Source: Aromatoleum toluclasticum ATCC 700605
GTDB lineage: Bacteria; Pseudomonadota; Gammaproteobacteria; Burkholderiales; Rhodocyclaceae
NCBI RefSeq assembly: GCF_000378245.1
Contig: NZ_KB899506.1
Location: forward strand, 62,001-126,000
Direction of reading: 5' to 3'
DNA: 64,000 nt
Shown here: in pieces, positions 28,090-37,532 of the stretch
Numbering within the stretch: the stretch's first letter is position 1
Layout: every line of letters begins with the position of its first letter
Program-made: the position numbers and the translations under genes
Notes under the pieces: generated by a model
Told to the model about the DNA's origin: nothing
Databases searched by the model: none
The model's input: the letters and a program-made list of their open reading frames with translations, nothing else

Positions 28090-31000
28090 ATGAGTCATTT
28101 TCTCGACCGCCTGAAATTCTTCGACAAGGTGAAGGACACCTTCGCCGGCGGCCACGGCATCGTCACCAACGAGGACCGCGGCTGGGAAGACACCTACCGC
28201 AACCGCTGGCGCCACGACAAGGTCGTGCGTTCGACGCACGGCGTGAACTGCACGGGCGGCTGTTCGTGGAAGATCTTCGTCAAGAACGGACTGGTGTCGT
28301 TCGAGATGCAGCAGACCGACTACCCGCGCACCCGCGAGGATCTGCCGAACCATGAGCCGCGCGGCTGCCAGCGTGGCGCCTCATTCTCGTGGTACCTGTA
28401 CTCTCCGCACCGCATCAAGCACCCGATGATCCGCGGGCGCCTGCTCGAGGTCTATCGCGCCGAGCGCAAGAGCGGCAAGGATCCGGTCGAAGCGTGGGCG
28501 GCGATCCAGGCAGACAGCAAGAAGCGCGACCGGTACGTGAAGGTGCGCGGCCTGGGCGGCTTCGTGCGCACGAACTGGGACGAGGTCAACGAGATCATCG
28601 CCGCGGCGAACATCTACACGATCAAGAAATGGGGTCCGGACCGCATCTACGGCTTCTCGCCGATCCCGGCGATGTCGATGATCTCCTATGCGGCCGGCGC
28701 GCGTTACCTGTCGCTGATCGGTGCGGCCTGCGGCTCGTTCTACGACTGGTACTGCGACCTGCCCGCGGCGAGCCCGCAGACCTGGGGCGAGCAGACCGAC
28801 GTGCCGGAAGCAGCCGACTGGTACAACTCGACCTACCTCATCATCACCGGCGCGAACCTGCCGATGACGCGCACGCCGGACGCGCACTTCGCGACCGAAG
28901 TCCGCTACAAGGGCGCGAAGGTCGTGTCGATGGCGCCGGACTACGCTGAATACGTGAAGTTCGCCGACCTGTGGATGCCGGTCAAGCAAGGCACCGACGC
29001 CGCGGCCTTCCTCGCGATGGGCCACGTGGCGCTGAAGGAATACTTCATCGAGCGCCAGGAACCCTACTTCATCGAGTACGCGCAGAAGTACACCGACCTG
29101 CCGATGCAGGTGATCCTGCGCGCGCACGACGGCGCCTTCGTGCCGGACCGCAACCTGCGCGCGTCGGACTTCGACGACCTGCTGGGCGAGACCAACAACC
29201 CCGACTGGAAGACGATCGTCTTCGACGCGCGTACGAATAGCTACGTGGCGCCGAACGGCTCGGTGGGCTTCCGCTGGGGCGAGGAAGGCAAGTGGAACCT
29301 GCTGCCGAAGAACGCCGCGAACCAGGAAAACATCGACGCCGAGCTGTCGTGCATCGACAAGCGCGATGACATCGCGTCGGTCGGCTTTCCGCACTTCCAG
29401 CCGGGCGAGCCGGGCCTGCTGTACCGCAACGTGCCGGTCCGCAAGCTGACCCTCGCATCGGGCGAGACCGTGTATGTGACGTCCGTGTTCGACCTGCAGG
29501 TCGCGCAGTACGGCATCGACCGCGGCCTCGGCGGCAAGAACGTCGCGACGTCCTACGACGACGCGACTGTCGCCTACACCCCGGCCTGGGCCTCCAAGGT
29601 CACCGGCGTGAAGGCCGCCGACATCGAGCGCACCGGTCGCGAGTTCGCGCAGAACGCGGCCAAGACGCGCGGCAAGTCCATGATCATCATGGGCGCGGCG
29701 ATCAACCACTGGTACCACAACGACATGCAGTACCGGTCGATCATGAACCTGCTGCACATGTGCGGCTGCGTCGGCCAGAGCGGCGGCGGCTGGGCGCACT
29801 ACGTGGGCCAGGAAAAACTGCGGCCGCAGGCGGGCTGGGCACCGATCGCGTTCGCGACCGACTGGCAGCGTCCGCCGCGCCACCAGAACTCGACGTCGTA
29901 CTGGTACTTCCACACCGACCAGTGGCGCTACGAGACCATCGACGCCGACGAGCTGCTGCAGCCGGCCGCGAAGGGCAAGTACAAGGGCTACAAGCTCGCC
30001 GACTACAACGTCGCCGCGACCCGCATGGGCTGGCTGCCGTCCATGCCGCACTTCAACCGCAACCCGCTCGACCTCGTCGCCGAAGCCGAGAAGGCCGGGG
30101 CGACCGATGAGGCCGGCGTCGCGAAGTACATCGTCGACGAACTCAAGTCGGGCAAGCTCGACGTCGCCTTCGCCGACCCGGACGCGGAAGAGAACTGGCC
30201 GCGCAACCTCTTCGTGTGGCGCGCCAACCTGATCGGCTCGTCCGCGAAGGGTCACGAGTACTTCCTCAAGCACTTGCTTGGCGCGCAGAACGGCGTGCTG
30301 CAGGAAGGCGGCGACGGCAAGGGCACGAAGGAAGTGAAGTGGCGCGAGGAAGCGCCCGTCGGCAAGCTCGACCTGATGGTGGACATCAACTTCCGCCTCA
30401 ACTCGACCGGCGCCTACTCCGACATCATCCTGCCGACGGCGACGTGGTACGAGAAGAACGACCTCAACACCACCGACATGCACCCCTTCATCCACCCGCT
30501 GTCCGAAGCCGTGACGCCGGGCTGGGAGTCGAAGTCGGACTGGCAGATCTTCCGCACGATCGCGAAGAAGTTCTCCGATCTGGCCGAGAAGCACCTCGGC
30601 GTCGCGAAGGACATCGTCGCGCTGCCGATGCAGCACGACTCGCCGTTCGAGCTCGCGCAACCGCTCGGCCAAGTGCGCGACTGGAAGAAGGGCGAATGCG
30701 AGCCGGTTCCGGGCAAGACGATGCCGCTGCTGAAGCTCGTCGAGCGCAACTTCGCCGACACGTACAAGAAGTACATCGCGCTTGGACCTCTGATGACCAA
30801 GCTCGGCAACAACGTGAAGGGTCTCGACTGGAACACGGACGCCGAGTACGAAGAGCTCAAGAAGTGCAACTACACGGTGCAGATCCCGGGTGTTTCCTTC
30901 GGCATGCCGTCGCTGGAAGAGGACATCTCGGTGTGCGACGCGGTGATGCGCATGGCGCCCGAGACCAACGGCGAGGTCGCGCACAAGTCGTGGTCGGCCC

Positions 31001-31845
31001 TGTCGAAGAAGACCGGCATCGACCACCACCACCTGTACGCCGGCCGTCACGAGGACAAGATCACCTTCCGCGACATCCAGGCCCAGCCGAGGAAGATCAT
31101 CACCGCGCCGACCTGGTCCGGGATCGAGTCGGAGACCGTGAGCTACACCGCGGGCTACACCAACATCCACGAGCACATCCCGTTCCGCACGCTCACCGGC
31201 CGGGCGCACTTCTACCAGGATCACGAGTGGTTCCTCGACTTCGGCGAAGGCTTCTGCGCCTATCGTCCGCCGATCGACATGAAGGCCCAGAAGGTGATCC
31301 CCGACTCCGTGCGCAAGAAGCCGCACCTGACGCTGTCGTGGATCACGCCGCACTCCAAGTGGGGCATCCACTCCAGCTACCAGGACAACCTGCGCATGCT
31401 GTCGCTGTTCCGCGGCGGCCCCTACGTGTGGGTCTCGGAGGACGACGCGAAGGAGATCGGCCTGCGCGACAACGACTGGGTCGAGGCGATCAACGCCAAC
31501 GGCGCGACGATGGCCCGTGCGGTGGTTTCGCAGCGGGTGCCGCGCGGCATGGCGCTGATGTACCACGCCCAGGAGAAGACGGTGAACGTCCCCGGCTCGC
31601 CCTCCACGGGCAAGCGCGGCGGCATCCTGAACTCCGTGACGCGCGTGATCGTGAAGCCGACGAACATGGTCGGTGGCTACGCCCAGCTCGCGTACAGCTT
31701 CAACTACTACGGCACTGTCGGTTGCCAGCGTGACGAGATGGTGGTGCTGCACAAGGTCGCGGACCAGGACATCGACTGGCTGGAGCGGCCTCTGACGCCG
31801 GAGCGCGAACAGCAACTCAATCCGGTCGGCGTCGGGCCCCGATAA
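28090..31845 (+). CDS. narG: Respiratory nitrate reductase alpha subunit
   Basis: The 1251-residue catalytic subunit holds the Mo-bisMGD cofactor and the FS0 [4Fe-4S] cluster, whose ligands are in STHGVNCTGGCSWKIFVKNG (one His, then Cys). The length matches E. coli NarG (1247). It reduces nitrate to nitrite on the cytoplasmic face of the membrane as part of NarGHI. AGGAG precedes the ATG. The gene is followed by an unusually long 123-bp spacer with a nested palindrome before narH. Confidence 0.97.
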   Translation: MSHFLDRLKFFDKVKDTFAGGHGIVTNEDRGWEDTYRNRWRHDKVVRSTHGVNCTGGCSWKIFVKNGLVSFEMQQTDYPRTREDLPNHEPRGCQRGASFSWYLYSPHRIKHPMIRGRLLEVYRAERKSGKDPVEAWAAIQADSKKRDRYVKVRGLGGFVRTNWDEVNEIIAAANIYTIKKWGPDRIYGFSPIPAMSMISYAAGARYLSLIGAACGSFYDWYCDLPAASPQTWGEQTDVPEAADWYNSTYLIITGANLPMTRTPDAHFATEVRYKGAKVVSMAPDYAEYVKFADLWMPVKQGTDAAAFLAMGHVALKEYFIERQEPYFIEYAQKYTDLPMQVILRAHDGAFVPDRNLRASDFDDLLGETNNPDWKTIVFDARTNSYVAPNGSVGFRWGEEGKWNLLPKNAANQENIDAELSCIDKRDDIASVGFPHFQPGEPGLLYRNVPVRKLTLASGETVYVTSVFDLQVAQYGIDRGLGGKNVATSYDDATVAYTPAWASKVTGVKAADIERTGREFAQNAAKTRGKSMIIMGAAINHWYHNDMQYRSIMNLLHMCGCVGQSGGGWAHYVGQEKLRPQAGWAPIAFATDWQRPPRHQNSTSYWYFHTDQWRYETIDADELLQPAAKGKYKGYKLADYNVAATRMGWLPSMPHFNRNPLDLVAEAEKAGATDEAGVAKYIVDELKSGKLDVAFADPDAEENWPRNLFVWRANLIGSSAKGHEYFLKHLLGAQNGVLQEGGDGKGTKEVKWREEAPVGKLDLMVDINFRLNSTGAYSDIILPTATWYEKNDLNTTDMHPFIHPLSEAVTPGWESKSDWQIFRTIAKKFSDLAEKHLGVAKDIVALPMQHDSPFELAQPLGQVRDWKKGECEPVPGKTMPLLKLVERNFADTYKKYIALGPLMTKLGNNVKGLDWNTDAEYEELKKCNYTVQIPGVSFGMPSLEEDISVCDAVMRMAPETNGEVAHKSWSALSKKTGIDHHHLYAGRHEDKITFRDIQAQPRKIITAPTWSGIESETVSYTAGYTNIHEHIPFRTLTGRAHFYQDHEWFLDFGEGFCAYRPPIDMKAQKVIPDSVRKKPHLTLSWITPHSKWGIHSSYQDNLRMLSLFRGGPYVWVSEDDAKEIGLRDNDWVEAINANGATMARAVVSQRVPRGMALMYHAQEKTVNVPGSPSTGKRGGILNSVTRVIVKPTNMVGGYAQLAYSFNYYGTVGCQRDEMVVLHKVADQDIDWLERPLTPEREQQLNPVGVGPR

Positions 31846-31856
31846 GCACACGAAAG

Positions 31857-31946
31857 GGTACTTCCGCGCGCGGGTAGCTGCGGCAGGGCGAGGGTGAAAC
31901 TGACCCCGAGCCCCTCGCCCGGCCCGCTCCCGCGCGGCGGGGTACC
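31857..31946 (+). repeat. Nested 90-bp palindrome between narG and narH
   Basis: Three paired arms nest inside one another: GGTAC/GTACC (31857-31861, 31942-31946), CGCGCGGG/CCCGCGCG (31867-31874, 31929-31936) and GGGCGAGGG/CCCTCGCCC (31886-31894, 31912-31920). The transcript would fold into a long GC-rich hairpin starting 12 bp after the narG stop and ending before the narH Shine-Dalgarno. Confidence 0.75.
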
Positions 31947-31968
31947 GAACAGGACACAGGAGAATCAA

Positions 31969-33519
31969 ATGAAGATTCGCGCGCAATTCGCGATGGTTTT
32001 CAACCTCGACAAGTGCATCGGTTGCCACACCTGCTCGGTGACCTGCAAGAACGTCTGGTCGAACCGCAAGGGCATCGAGTACGCCTGGTTCAACAACGTC
32101 GAGTCCAAGCCCGGCGTCGGTTATCCGAAGAACTGGGAAAACCAGGAGAAGTGGAAAGGCGGCTGGGAGAAGGTCAACGGCAAGCTCGAGCTCAAGGCCG
32201 GCGGCAAGCTGAAGAAGATCGTGCAGATCTTCGCCAACCCCAACATGCCCGAGATCGACGACTACTACGAGCCCTTCACCTACGACTACGCGCGCCTGCA
32301 CAACGCGCCGCTGTCGGAAGCCGCGCCGACCGCGCGCCCGGTGTCGCAGATCACCGGCGAGAAGATGGACAAGATCACGTGGGGCCCGAACTGGGAGGAC
32401 GACCTCGCCGGCGAATTCGCCGCGCGCGCCCAGGACCCCAACTTCGCGAACATGCAGAAGGAGATGTACAAGCAGTTCGAGAACACCTTCCACCTGTACC
32501 TGCCGCGCATCTGCAACCACTGCATCAACCCCGCCTGCGTCGCCTCCTGCCCCTCGGGCGCGATGTACAAGCGCGAGGAAGACGGCATCGTGCTCGCCGA
32601 CCAGGACCGCTGCCGCGGCTGGCGCATGTGCATCTCCGGCTGCCCGTACAAGAAGGTGTTCTTCAACTGGGAATCGTCGAAGGCCGAGAAGTGCATCGGC
32701 TGCTACCCGCGCGTCGAATCCGGCCTGCCGACCGTCTGTTCCGAATCCTGCGTCGGCCGCATCCGCTACAACGGCATCATCCTCTATGACGCCGACAAGC
32801 TGCTGGACGCTGCCTCGACCGACAACGAGCAGGACCTGTACAAGGCCCACCTCGACCTCTTCGTCGATCCGTACGACCCCGCGATCATCGCCCAGGCGCT
32901 GAAGGACGGCGTGCCGCAGAGCTGGATCGACGCCGCGCAGAAGTCGCCCATCTACAAGATGGCCGTCGAGTGGAAGATCGCCTTCCCGCTGCACCCCGAG
33001 TTCCGCACGCTGCCAATGATCTGGTACGTGCCGCCGCTCTCGCCGGTGCAGTCGCAGATCGACCAGAAGAAGCTGCCGACCGAGTCCGACGGCGTCATCC
33101 CGAAGGCCGAGGCGATGCGCCTGCCGGTGCAGTACCTCGCGAACCTGCTCACCGCGGGCAAGACCGAGTACATCCAGAGCGCGCTCAACCGCCTGCTCGC
33201 GATGCGCTCCTACATGCGCTCGATCAACGTCGATGGCGAACCGGATCTCGGCCCGCTCAACCGCGCCGGCATCACCGAGCAGAACGCGAAGGACATGTAC
33301 CGCTACCTCGCGATCGCCAACTACGAGGACCGCTTCGTCGTGCCGACCGCGCACGAGGAGATCCGGCTGGACGACTACCACGGCTTCCAGGGCCAGAACG
33401 GCTTCACCTTCGGCGCCGACAACTCCAAGGGCTACGGCACCTTCGCCCTCTTCCCCGAGCGCCGCACCGAGTCGGCCGAACCACGCGAACCGGCGCCCCT
33501 CGCCGGCGAGCGCGACTGA
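31969..33519 (+). CDS. narH: Respiratory nitrate reductase beta subunit
   Basis: The 516-residue electron-transfer subunit has four Fe-S sites: CIGCHTCSVTC, CNHCINPACVASCP, CRGWRMCISGCP and CIGCYPRVESGLPTVCSESC (20 residues). The Trp in CRGW in place of a cysteine marks the [3Fe-4S] cluster, as in other NarH proteins. It passes electrons from NarI to NarG. The start at 31969 matches NarH N-termini (MKIRAQFAMVFNLDKC) and has AGGAG upstream; an in-frame GTG at 31894 lies inside the palindrome and is rejected. Confidence 0.97.
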   Translation: MKIRAQFAMVFNLDKCIGCHTCSVTCKNVWSNRKGIEYAWFNNVESKPGVGYPKNWENQEKWKGGWEKVNGKLELKAGGKLKKIVQIFANPNMPEIDDYYEPFTYDYARLHNAPLSEAAPTARPVSQITGEKMDKITWGPNWEDDLAGEFAARAQDPNFANMQKEMYKQFENTFHLYLPRICNHCINPACVASCPSGAMYKREEDGIVLADQDRCRGWRMCISGCPYKKVFFNWESSKAEKCIGCYPRVESGLPTVCSESCVGRIRYNGIILYDADKLLDAASTDNEQDLYKAHLDLFVDPYDPAIIAQALKDGVPQSWIDAAQKSPIYKMAVEWKIAFPLHPEFRTLPMIWYVPPLSPVQSQIDQKKLPTESDGVIPKAEAMRLPVQYLANLLTAGKTEYIQSALNRLLAMRSYMRSINVDGEPDLGPLNRAGITEQNAKDMYRYLAIANYEDRFVVPTAHEEIRLDDYHGFQGQNGFTFGADNSKGYGTFALFPERRTESAEPREPAPLAGERD

Positions 33520-33530
33520 AGGAGATAAAC

Positions 33531-34073
33531 ATGAAAATCTTCCGACTGCTGGCCGCCCTGCTCGACTACCCGAGCAACGAGTTCCTCGTCGAACTAAGCG
33601 AACTTGCCGGTAAGGACGCCTACGCCTTCGTCGAGTCGCTCGATGAAGAAAGCGCCCTCAGCGCCGAAGAGTACCGCTGCGTCGCCGACTTCATCACGAC
33701 GCTGCTCGCCTCCGATCCGCTCGAACTGCAAGGCGCCTACGTGCAGTGCTTCGATCTCACGGCCGAGCACAGCCTGCACCTGACGCACCACATCTTCGGC
33801 GAAGAGAAGACGCGCGGCCCTGCGTTGATCGACCTCGGCGAGTTCTATCGCGGCTATGGCCTGCAGGCCGACGAGAAGGAACTGCCGGACTACCTGCCGG
33901 TGATGCTGGAATTCTGCTCGACGCTGAGCATCGGCGAGGCATGGGTGTTCCTGGGCGACGTCGCCAAGGTGCTCAAGGTGCTCGCCGACAACCTGGAAAA
34001 GTCCGCCAGCCCCTACGCGTCGCTGGTCCGGATCGTGGAAAAACAGGGCAGCCTGACGCGCCTGGCTGCCTGA
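33531..34073 (+). CDS. narJ: Nitrate reductase assembly chaperone
   Basis: The 180-residue NarJ binds apo-NarG and is needed for molybdenum cofactor insertion and membrane attachment. Family features are LLDYPSNEF at the N-terminus and the central LHLTHHIFGE then DLGEFYRGYGL segment. It is shorter than E. coli NarJ (about 236), mainly at the C-terminus, which is common in this group. GGAGAT precedes the ATG, and the gene begins 11 bp after narH and ends 9 bp before narI. Confidence 0.94.
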   Translation: MKIFRLLAALLDYPSNEFLVELSELAGKDAYAFVESLDEESALSAEEYRCVADFITTLLASDPLELQGAYVQCFDLTAEHSLHLTHHIFGEEKTRGPALIDLGEFYRGYGLQADEKELPDYLPVMLEFCSTLSIGEAWVFLGDVAKVLKVLADNLEKSASPYASLVRIVEKQGSLTRLAA

Positions 34074-34082
34074 GGAGACGAC

Positions 34083-34790
34083 ATGAACGCACTCAACTTC
34101 TTCTTCGGGATCTATCCCTACATCGCGCTGTCGGTGTTCGTGATCGGCAGCTGGATCCGCTACGACAACCAGCAGTACACGTGGAAGACGGACTCTTCGC
34201 AGCTGTTGTCGAAGAGCAACATGTGGATCGCAAGCAACCTGTTCCACGTCGGCATCCTGTCGATCTTCGCGGGCCACTTCGCCGGCCTCGTGCTGCCGCA
34301 CGCGCTGTGGGTCGGCCTGGGCGTCTCCGATCTGCAGCACCAGTGGATCGCCATCGTGGCCGGCAGCGTGTTCGGCTCCATGTGCCTGATCGGCGGCGCG
34401 ATCCTGTGGCTGCGCCGCATGTTCAACCCGCGCGTTCGCGCCGCGGGCCGCCGCATGGATGCCTTCATCCTGGGCTGGCTGCTGCTAACGCTCGTCGCCG
34501 GCCTGTCGACGCTGCCGGTTTCGATCGGTCACGCGAACCACGGCGATCCGGGCGTGATGCTGGCGCTGTCGGGCTGGGTGCAGAGCGTGCTCACCTTCCA
34601 GGCGAAGCCCGAGCTGCTCGCCGCCGTGGAGCCGGTGTTCCGCTTCCACATGGTGCTGGGGATGACGGTGTTCCTGCTGTTTCCCTTCACTCGTCTCGTG
34701 CACATTCTCACTGCGCCGCTGAGCTACGTCGGCCGTGCCTACCAGATCGTGCGTTCGAAGCGCCGCCTGAAGGCAACCGCATCGGCCTGA
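34083..34790 (+). CDS. narI: Respiratory nitrate reductase gamma subunit (cytochrome b)
   Basis: The 235-residue membrane subunit has five predicted helices with histidines placed to ligate two b haems (NLFHVGILSIFAGHF in the first pair and FRFHMVLGM plus LVHILTAP near the end). It oxidises quinol at the periplasmic side and feeds NarH. GAGGAG lies before the ATG. Two hairpins follow its stop, before narX. Confidence 0.96.
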   Translation: MNALNFFFGIYPYIALSVFVIGSWIRYDNQQYTWKTDSSQLLSKSNMWIASNLFHVGILSIFAGHFAGLVLPHALWVGLGVSDLQHQWIAIVAGSVFGSMCLIGGAILWLRRMFNPRVRAAGRRMDAFILGWLLLTLVAGLSTLPVSIGHANHGDPGVMLALSGWVQSVLTFQAKPELLAAVEPVFRFHMVLGMTVFLLFPFTRLVHILTAPLSYVGRAYQIVRSKRRLKATASA

Positions 34791-34796
34791 GGCCAT

Positions 34797-34860
34797 GCCG
34801 GGGGTGGAAGCGCCCCCGGCTTGCAGGGTGGCGGCAGGCGACGTAGTCTGCATGCCACCC
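34797..34860 (+). terminator. Pair of hairpins between narI and narX
   Basis: GCCGGGGG (34797-34804) pairs with CCCCCGGC (34813-34820), and GGGTGGC (34826-34832) pairs with GCCACCC (34854-34860). Neither has a T-run, so partial termination or RNA processing between narGHJI and narXL is more likely than full termination. Confidence 0.5.
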
Positions 34861-34877
34861 CGCTTCATCGAGCATTC

Positions 34878-36824
34878 ATGCTTCCCCTCGGCAACAGTCT
34901 CAGCACCAAGATCACCGGCATCCTGCTGGTGTTCTTCCTCGTCGCCCTGACGGCAATCGGCATCACGCTGTTCATGTCCTGGCAGCTCCAGGGCGCGGCC
35001 GCCGCCATCAACGACGCCGGCAGCCTGCGCATGCGCGCGTACCGCATCGACCAGCTGCTGTCCCGCGCCGACGGGCGGTCCCTCACCGAACCGCTGGTGT
35101 TCGCCCAGACGCTGCGCGAGGAGCTCGACGACTTCCAGCACATCTTCGACGAGCTGCGTCAGGGCAATCCCGAACGCCCCCTCTTCATCCCGCGCGACCG
35201 CGGCATCCCCGAAGACGTCGAACGCATGGCGGTCTACTGGCTCAACGAAATCCGTCCCGTGCTGGACGCACTGGTCGCCGAACCCGAACCCGGCCGGCTC
35301 GCGAAGAATCTCCCGGCGTTCGACAACACGATCAAGAATTTCGTCGCCAGCACCAACGATGTCGTGCTGAAGATGGAACAGAGCTACGCGCGCAGCACCG
35401 ACATCCTGCGGGCCTCGCAGGTGTCCCTGATCGCGCTGGCAGTGATCGGCACGCTGTTCCTGATCCGCTTCTTCTTCGTGCTGGTGATCCGCCCGGTCTC
35501 CGAACTGCAGACCGGCATCAAGCGGATGGAGCAGGAAGACTTCAGCGCCCGCGTCCCGGTCCTCGGCAAGGACGAATTCGGCGAGCTGTCCGACGGCTTC
35601 AACCGCATGGCCGTCCACCTGCAGGGCCTTTACGGAACGCTGGAGGAACGCGTCGACGTGAAGACGCGCAGCCTCGAGGAGAAGAACCGCCAGCTCGAAA
35701 TCCTCTACGACATGGCGGCCTTCCTGCGCCAGCCGCAGGATGTGGACGCCCTGTGCCGCGGCTTCCTGCAGCGCGTGCAGAAGATGTTCGGCGCGGCGGC
35801 CAGTTCCGCCCGGCTGCTCGACAAGGATTCGCGCCAGCTGTGCATGACCGTGCATGCCGGACTGGACAACGCGTTCATCGACCGCGAGGCGACGCTCGAC
35901 TGCGGCGAATGCGTGTGCGGTCAGGCCGCACGCGGTGGCAACTCCCTCATCTGCGAACCCGAACGGCCCGAAACCGCCCCCGATCTAGGCGCCTGCCGCC
36001 GCGCCGGCTTCAAGCTCGTCTCCGCCACGCCGATCGGCGCGAACCAGCAGACGCTGGGCATCTACAACCTGTATTTCCGCGAGGCGCGCCTGCTCGAAGA
36101 CTCCGACCGCCAGCTCCTCGAAACGCTGGGACAGCAGCTCGGCATCGCGATCGAGAACCAGCGCCTGCATGCCAGCGACCGCGAACTCGCGGTGTCGGAG
36201 GAACGCAACCTCCTCGCCCGCGAACTGCACGACTCCATCGCGCAGGGGCTCGCGTTCATGAACCTGCAGGTGCAGATGCTCGACGACGCCCTGCGCCACA
36301 ACGACGCACCTCAGGCACAGAGCACCCTCGCCATGCTGCGGCAGGGAGTCCAGGAGAGCTACGATGACGTGCGCGAACTGCTGGTGCATTTCCGCACGCG
36401 CGTCGCAAAGCAGGATCTCCCCGGAGCGATCGGTGCCGCGCTGCGCCGGCTCGCCGACCAGAGCGCGATTGCTACGGAACTGGAGCTGGAAGGGGGCGGC
36501 GCGCCGCTCGATGCGGAGGTCGAAACGCAGGCGCTCTACATCCTGCAGGAAGCCCTTTCCAACGTCCGCAAGCACGCCCAGGCGACGTCCGTGCACGTCG
36601 CCCTGCGCCGCGGCGTGCATGGGCTGACGCTCGTCGTGCGCGACGACGGCGTCGGTTTCGATGAAAACGCCCGCAGTGCCCGCGAAAAGGAAAACCACAT
36701 CGGCCTGCAGGTCATGCGCGAGCGTGCGCTGCGCATCGGCGGAAAATTCTCGCTAAGCTCCACGCCCGGCCGCGGAACCGAAGTGTGCCTCGAACTCCCG
36801 CGAATCAACCAGGAACCGAACTGA
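34878..36824 (+). CDS. narX: Nitrate/nitrite sensor histidine kinase
   Basis: The 648-residue kinase has helix 1 (about 12-36), a periplasmic sensor with the P-box-like DAGSLRMRAYRI that binds nitrate, helix 2 (about 178-200), HAMP, a cysteine-containing central GAF-like module (about 275-430), and a HisKA_3 transmitter with His451 in ARELHDSIAQGLAF, then an HATPase with a clear N box. It phosphorylates NarL. The start at 34878 gives the normal short cytoplasmic N-terminus. Its stop overlaps the narL ATG by one base. Confidence 0.93.
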   Translation: MLPLGNSLSTKITGILLVFFLVALTAIGITLFMSWQLQGAAAAINDAGSLRMRAYRIDQLLSRADGRSLTEPLVFAQTLREELDDFQHIFDELRQGNPERPLFIPRDRGIPEDVERMAVYWLNEIRPVLDALVAEPEPGRLAKNLPAFDNTIKNFVASTNDVVLKMEQSYARSTDILRASQVSLIALAVIGTLFLIRFFFVLVIRPVSELQTGIKRMEQEDFSARVPVLGKDEFGELSDGFNRMAVHLQGLYGTLEERVDVKTRSLEEKNRQLEILYDMAAFLRQPQDVDALCRGFLQRVQKMFGAAASSARLLDKDSRQLCMTVHAGLDNAFIDREATLDCGECVCGQAARGGNSLICEPERPETAPDLGACRRAGFKLVSATPIGANQQTLGIYNLYFREARLLEDSDRQLLETLGQQLGIAIENQRLHASDRELAVSEERNLLARELHDSIAQGLAFMNLQVQMLDDALRHNDAPQAQSTLAMLRQGVQESYDDVRELLVHFRTRVAKQDLPGAIGAALRRLADQSAIATELELEGGGAPLDAEVETQALYILQEALSNVRKHAQATSVHVALRRGVHGLTLVVRDDGVGFDENARSAREKENHIGLQVMRERALRIGGKFSLSSTPGRGTEVCLELPRINQEPN

Positions 36825-37510
36825 TGTCCGCCCCGATCCGAGTGCTCCTCGTCGACGACCACGCCCTCTTCCGCAGCGGCATCAAGTCCCTGCTGCAGCG
36901 CCACCCGGAGTTCGAGATCGTCGGCGAGGCGGGCGACGGCATGGAAGGCGTCAAGCGTGCCGCGCAACTCAAGCCCGACGTCGTGCTCCTCGACCTGCAC
37001 ATGCCCGGCCTCTCGGGCCGCGACGCCGCCGCGATGATGGCCGATGAGACGCCCGACTCGCACGTGCTGATGCTGACCGTGTCCGAAGATGCCGAGGATC
37101 TCATCGAAACGCTGCGCGCGGGCGCCTGCGGTTACCTCCTGAAGAACATCGAGGCCGATACGCTCACCGCCGCCATCACCAAGGCCGCTGCCGGCGAATC
37201 CGTGATCTCGCCGCAGATGATGGGCAAGCTCGTGCAGGGCGTGCGCGGCGCCCCGCCCAAAGCCAGCACCGAAGCGGCGCCGGCAGTGGTCGCCTCCGAA
37301 CTGAACAAGCTCTCGCCACGCGAGCGGGAAATCCTCGTGCTCATCGCGCGCGGCCAGAGCAACAAGGAAATCGCGCGCTCGCTGGACCTCGCCGAAAGCA
37401 CGGTCAAGATTCACGTGCAGAACGTCCTGCGCAAGCTCGGCCTGACCAGCCGCGTGCAGGCGGCGGTGTTTGCGGTCGAACAGGGAATCGTGCAGGATCC
37501 CCGGATCTGA
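36824..37510 (+). CDS. narL: Nitrate/nitrite response regulator
   Basis: The 228-residue regulator has a receiver domain with the acidic pair at Asp11-Asp12 and phospho-acceptor Asp57 (LLDLHMPG), and a C-terminal LuxR-type HTH (LSPREREILVLIARGQSNKEI begins it, at about residue 163). It is expected to bind NarL heptamers, but I see no clear pair of those in the local promoters. TGATG coupling to narX makes them a normal two-component pair. Confidence 0.94.
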   Translation: MSAPIRVLLVDDHALFRSGIKSLLQRHPEFEIVGEAGDGMEGVKRAAQLKPDVVLLDLHMPGLSGRDAAAMMADETPDSHVLMLTVSEDAEDLIETLRAGACGYLLKNIEADTLTAAITKAAAGESVISPQMMGKLVQGVRGAPPKASTEAAPAVVASELNKLSPREREILVLIARGQSNKEIARSLDLAESTVKIHVQNVLRKLGLTSRVQAAVFAVEQGIVQDPRI

Positions 37511-37532
37511 AAGGCGGCCAACGGAGGCCAGC

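Noticed and set aside
31894-31968. GTG start upstream of narH
   Set aside because: It lies within the palindrome and the extension is not found in NarH proteins.
28381-33381. Very long open frame (over 1600 codons) on the minus strand opposite narG and narH
   Set aside because: It is a by-product of high GC content and codon bias of narG/narH; its translation is low-complexity Arg/Val/Asp-rich text with no family features.
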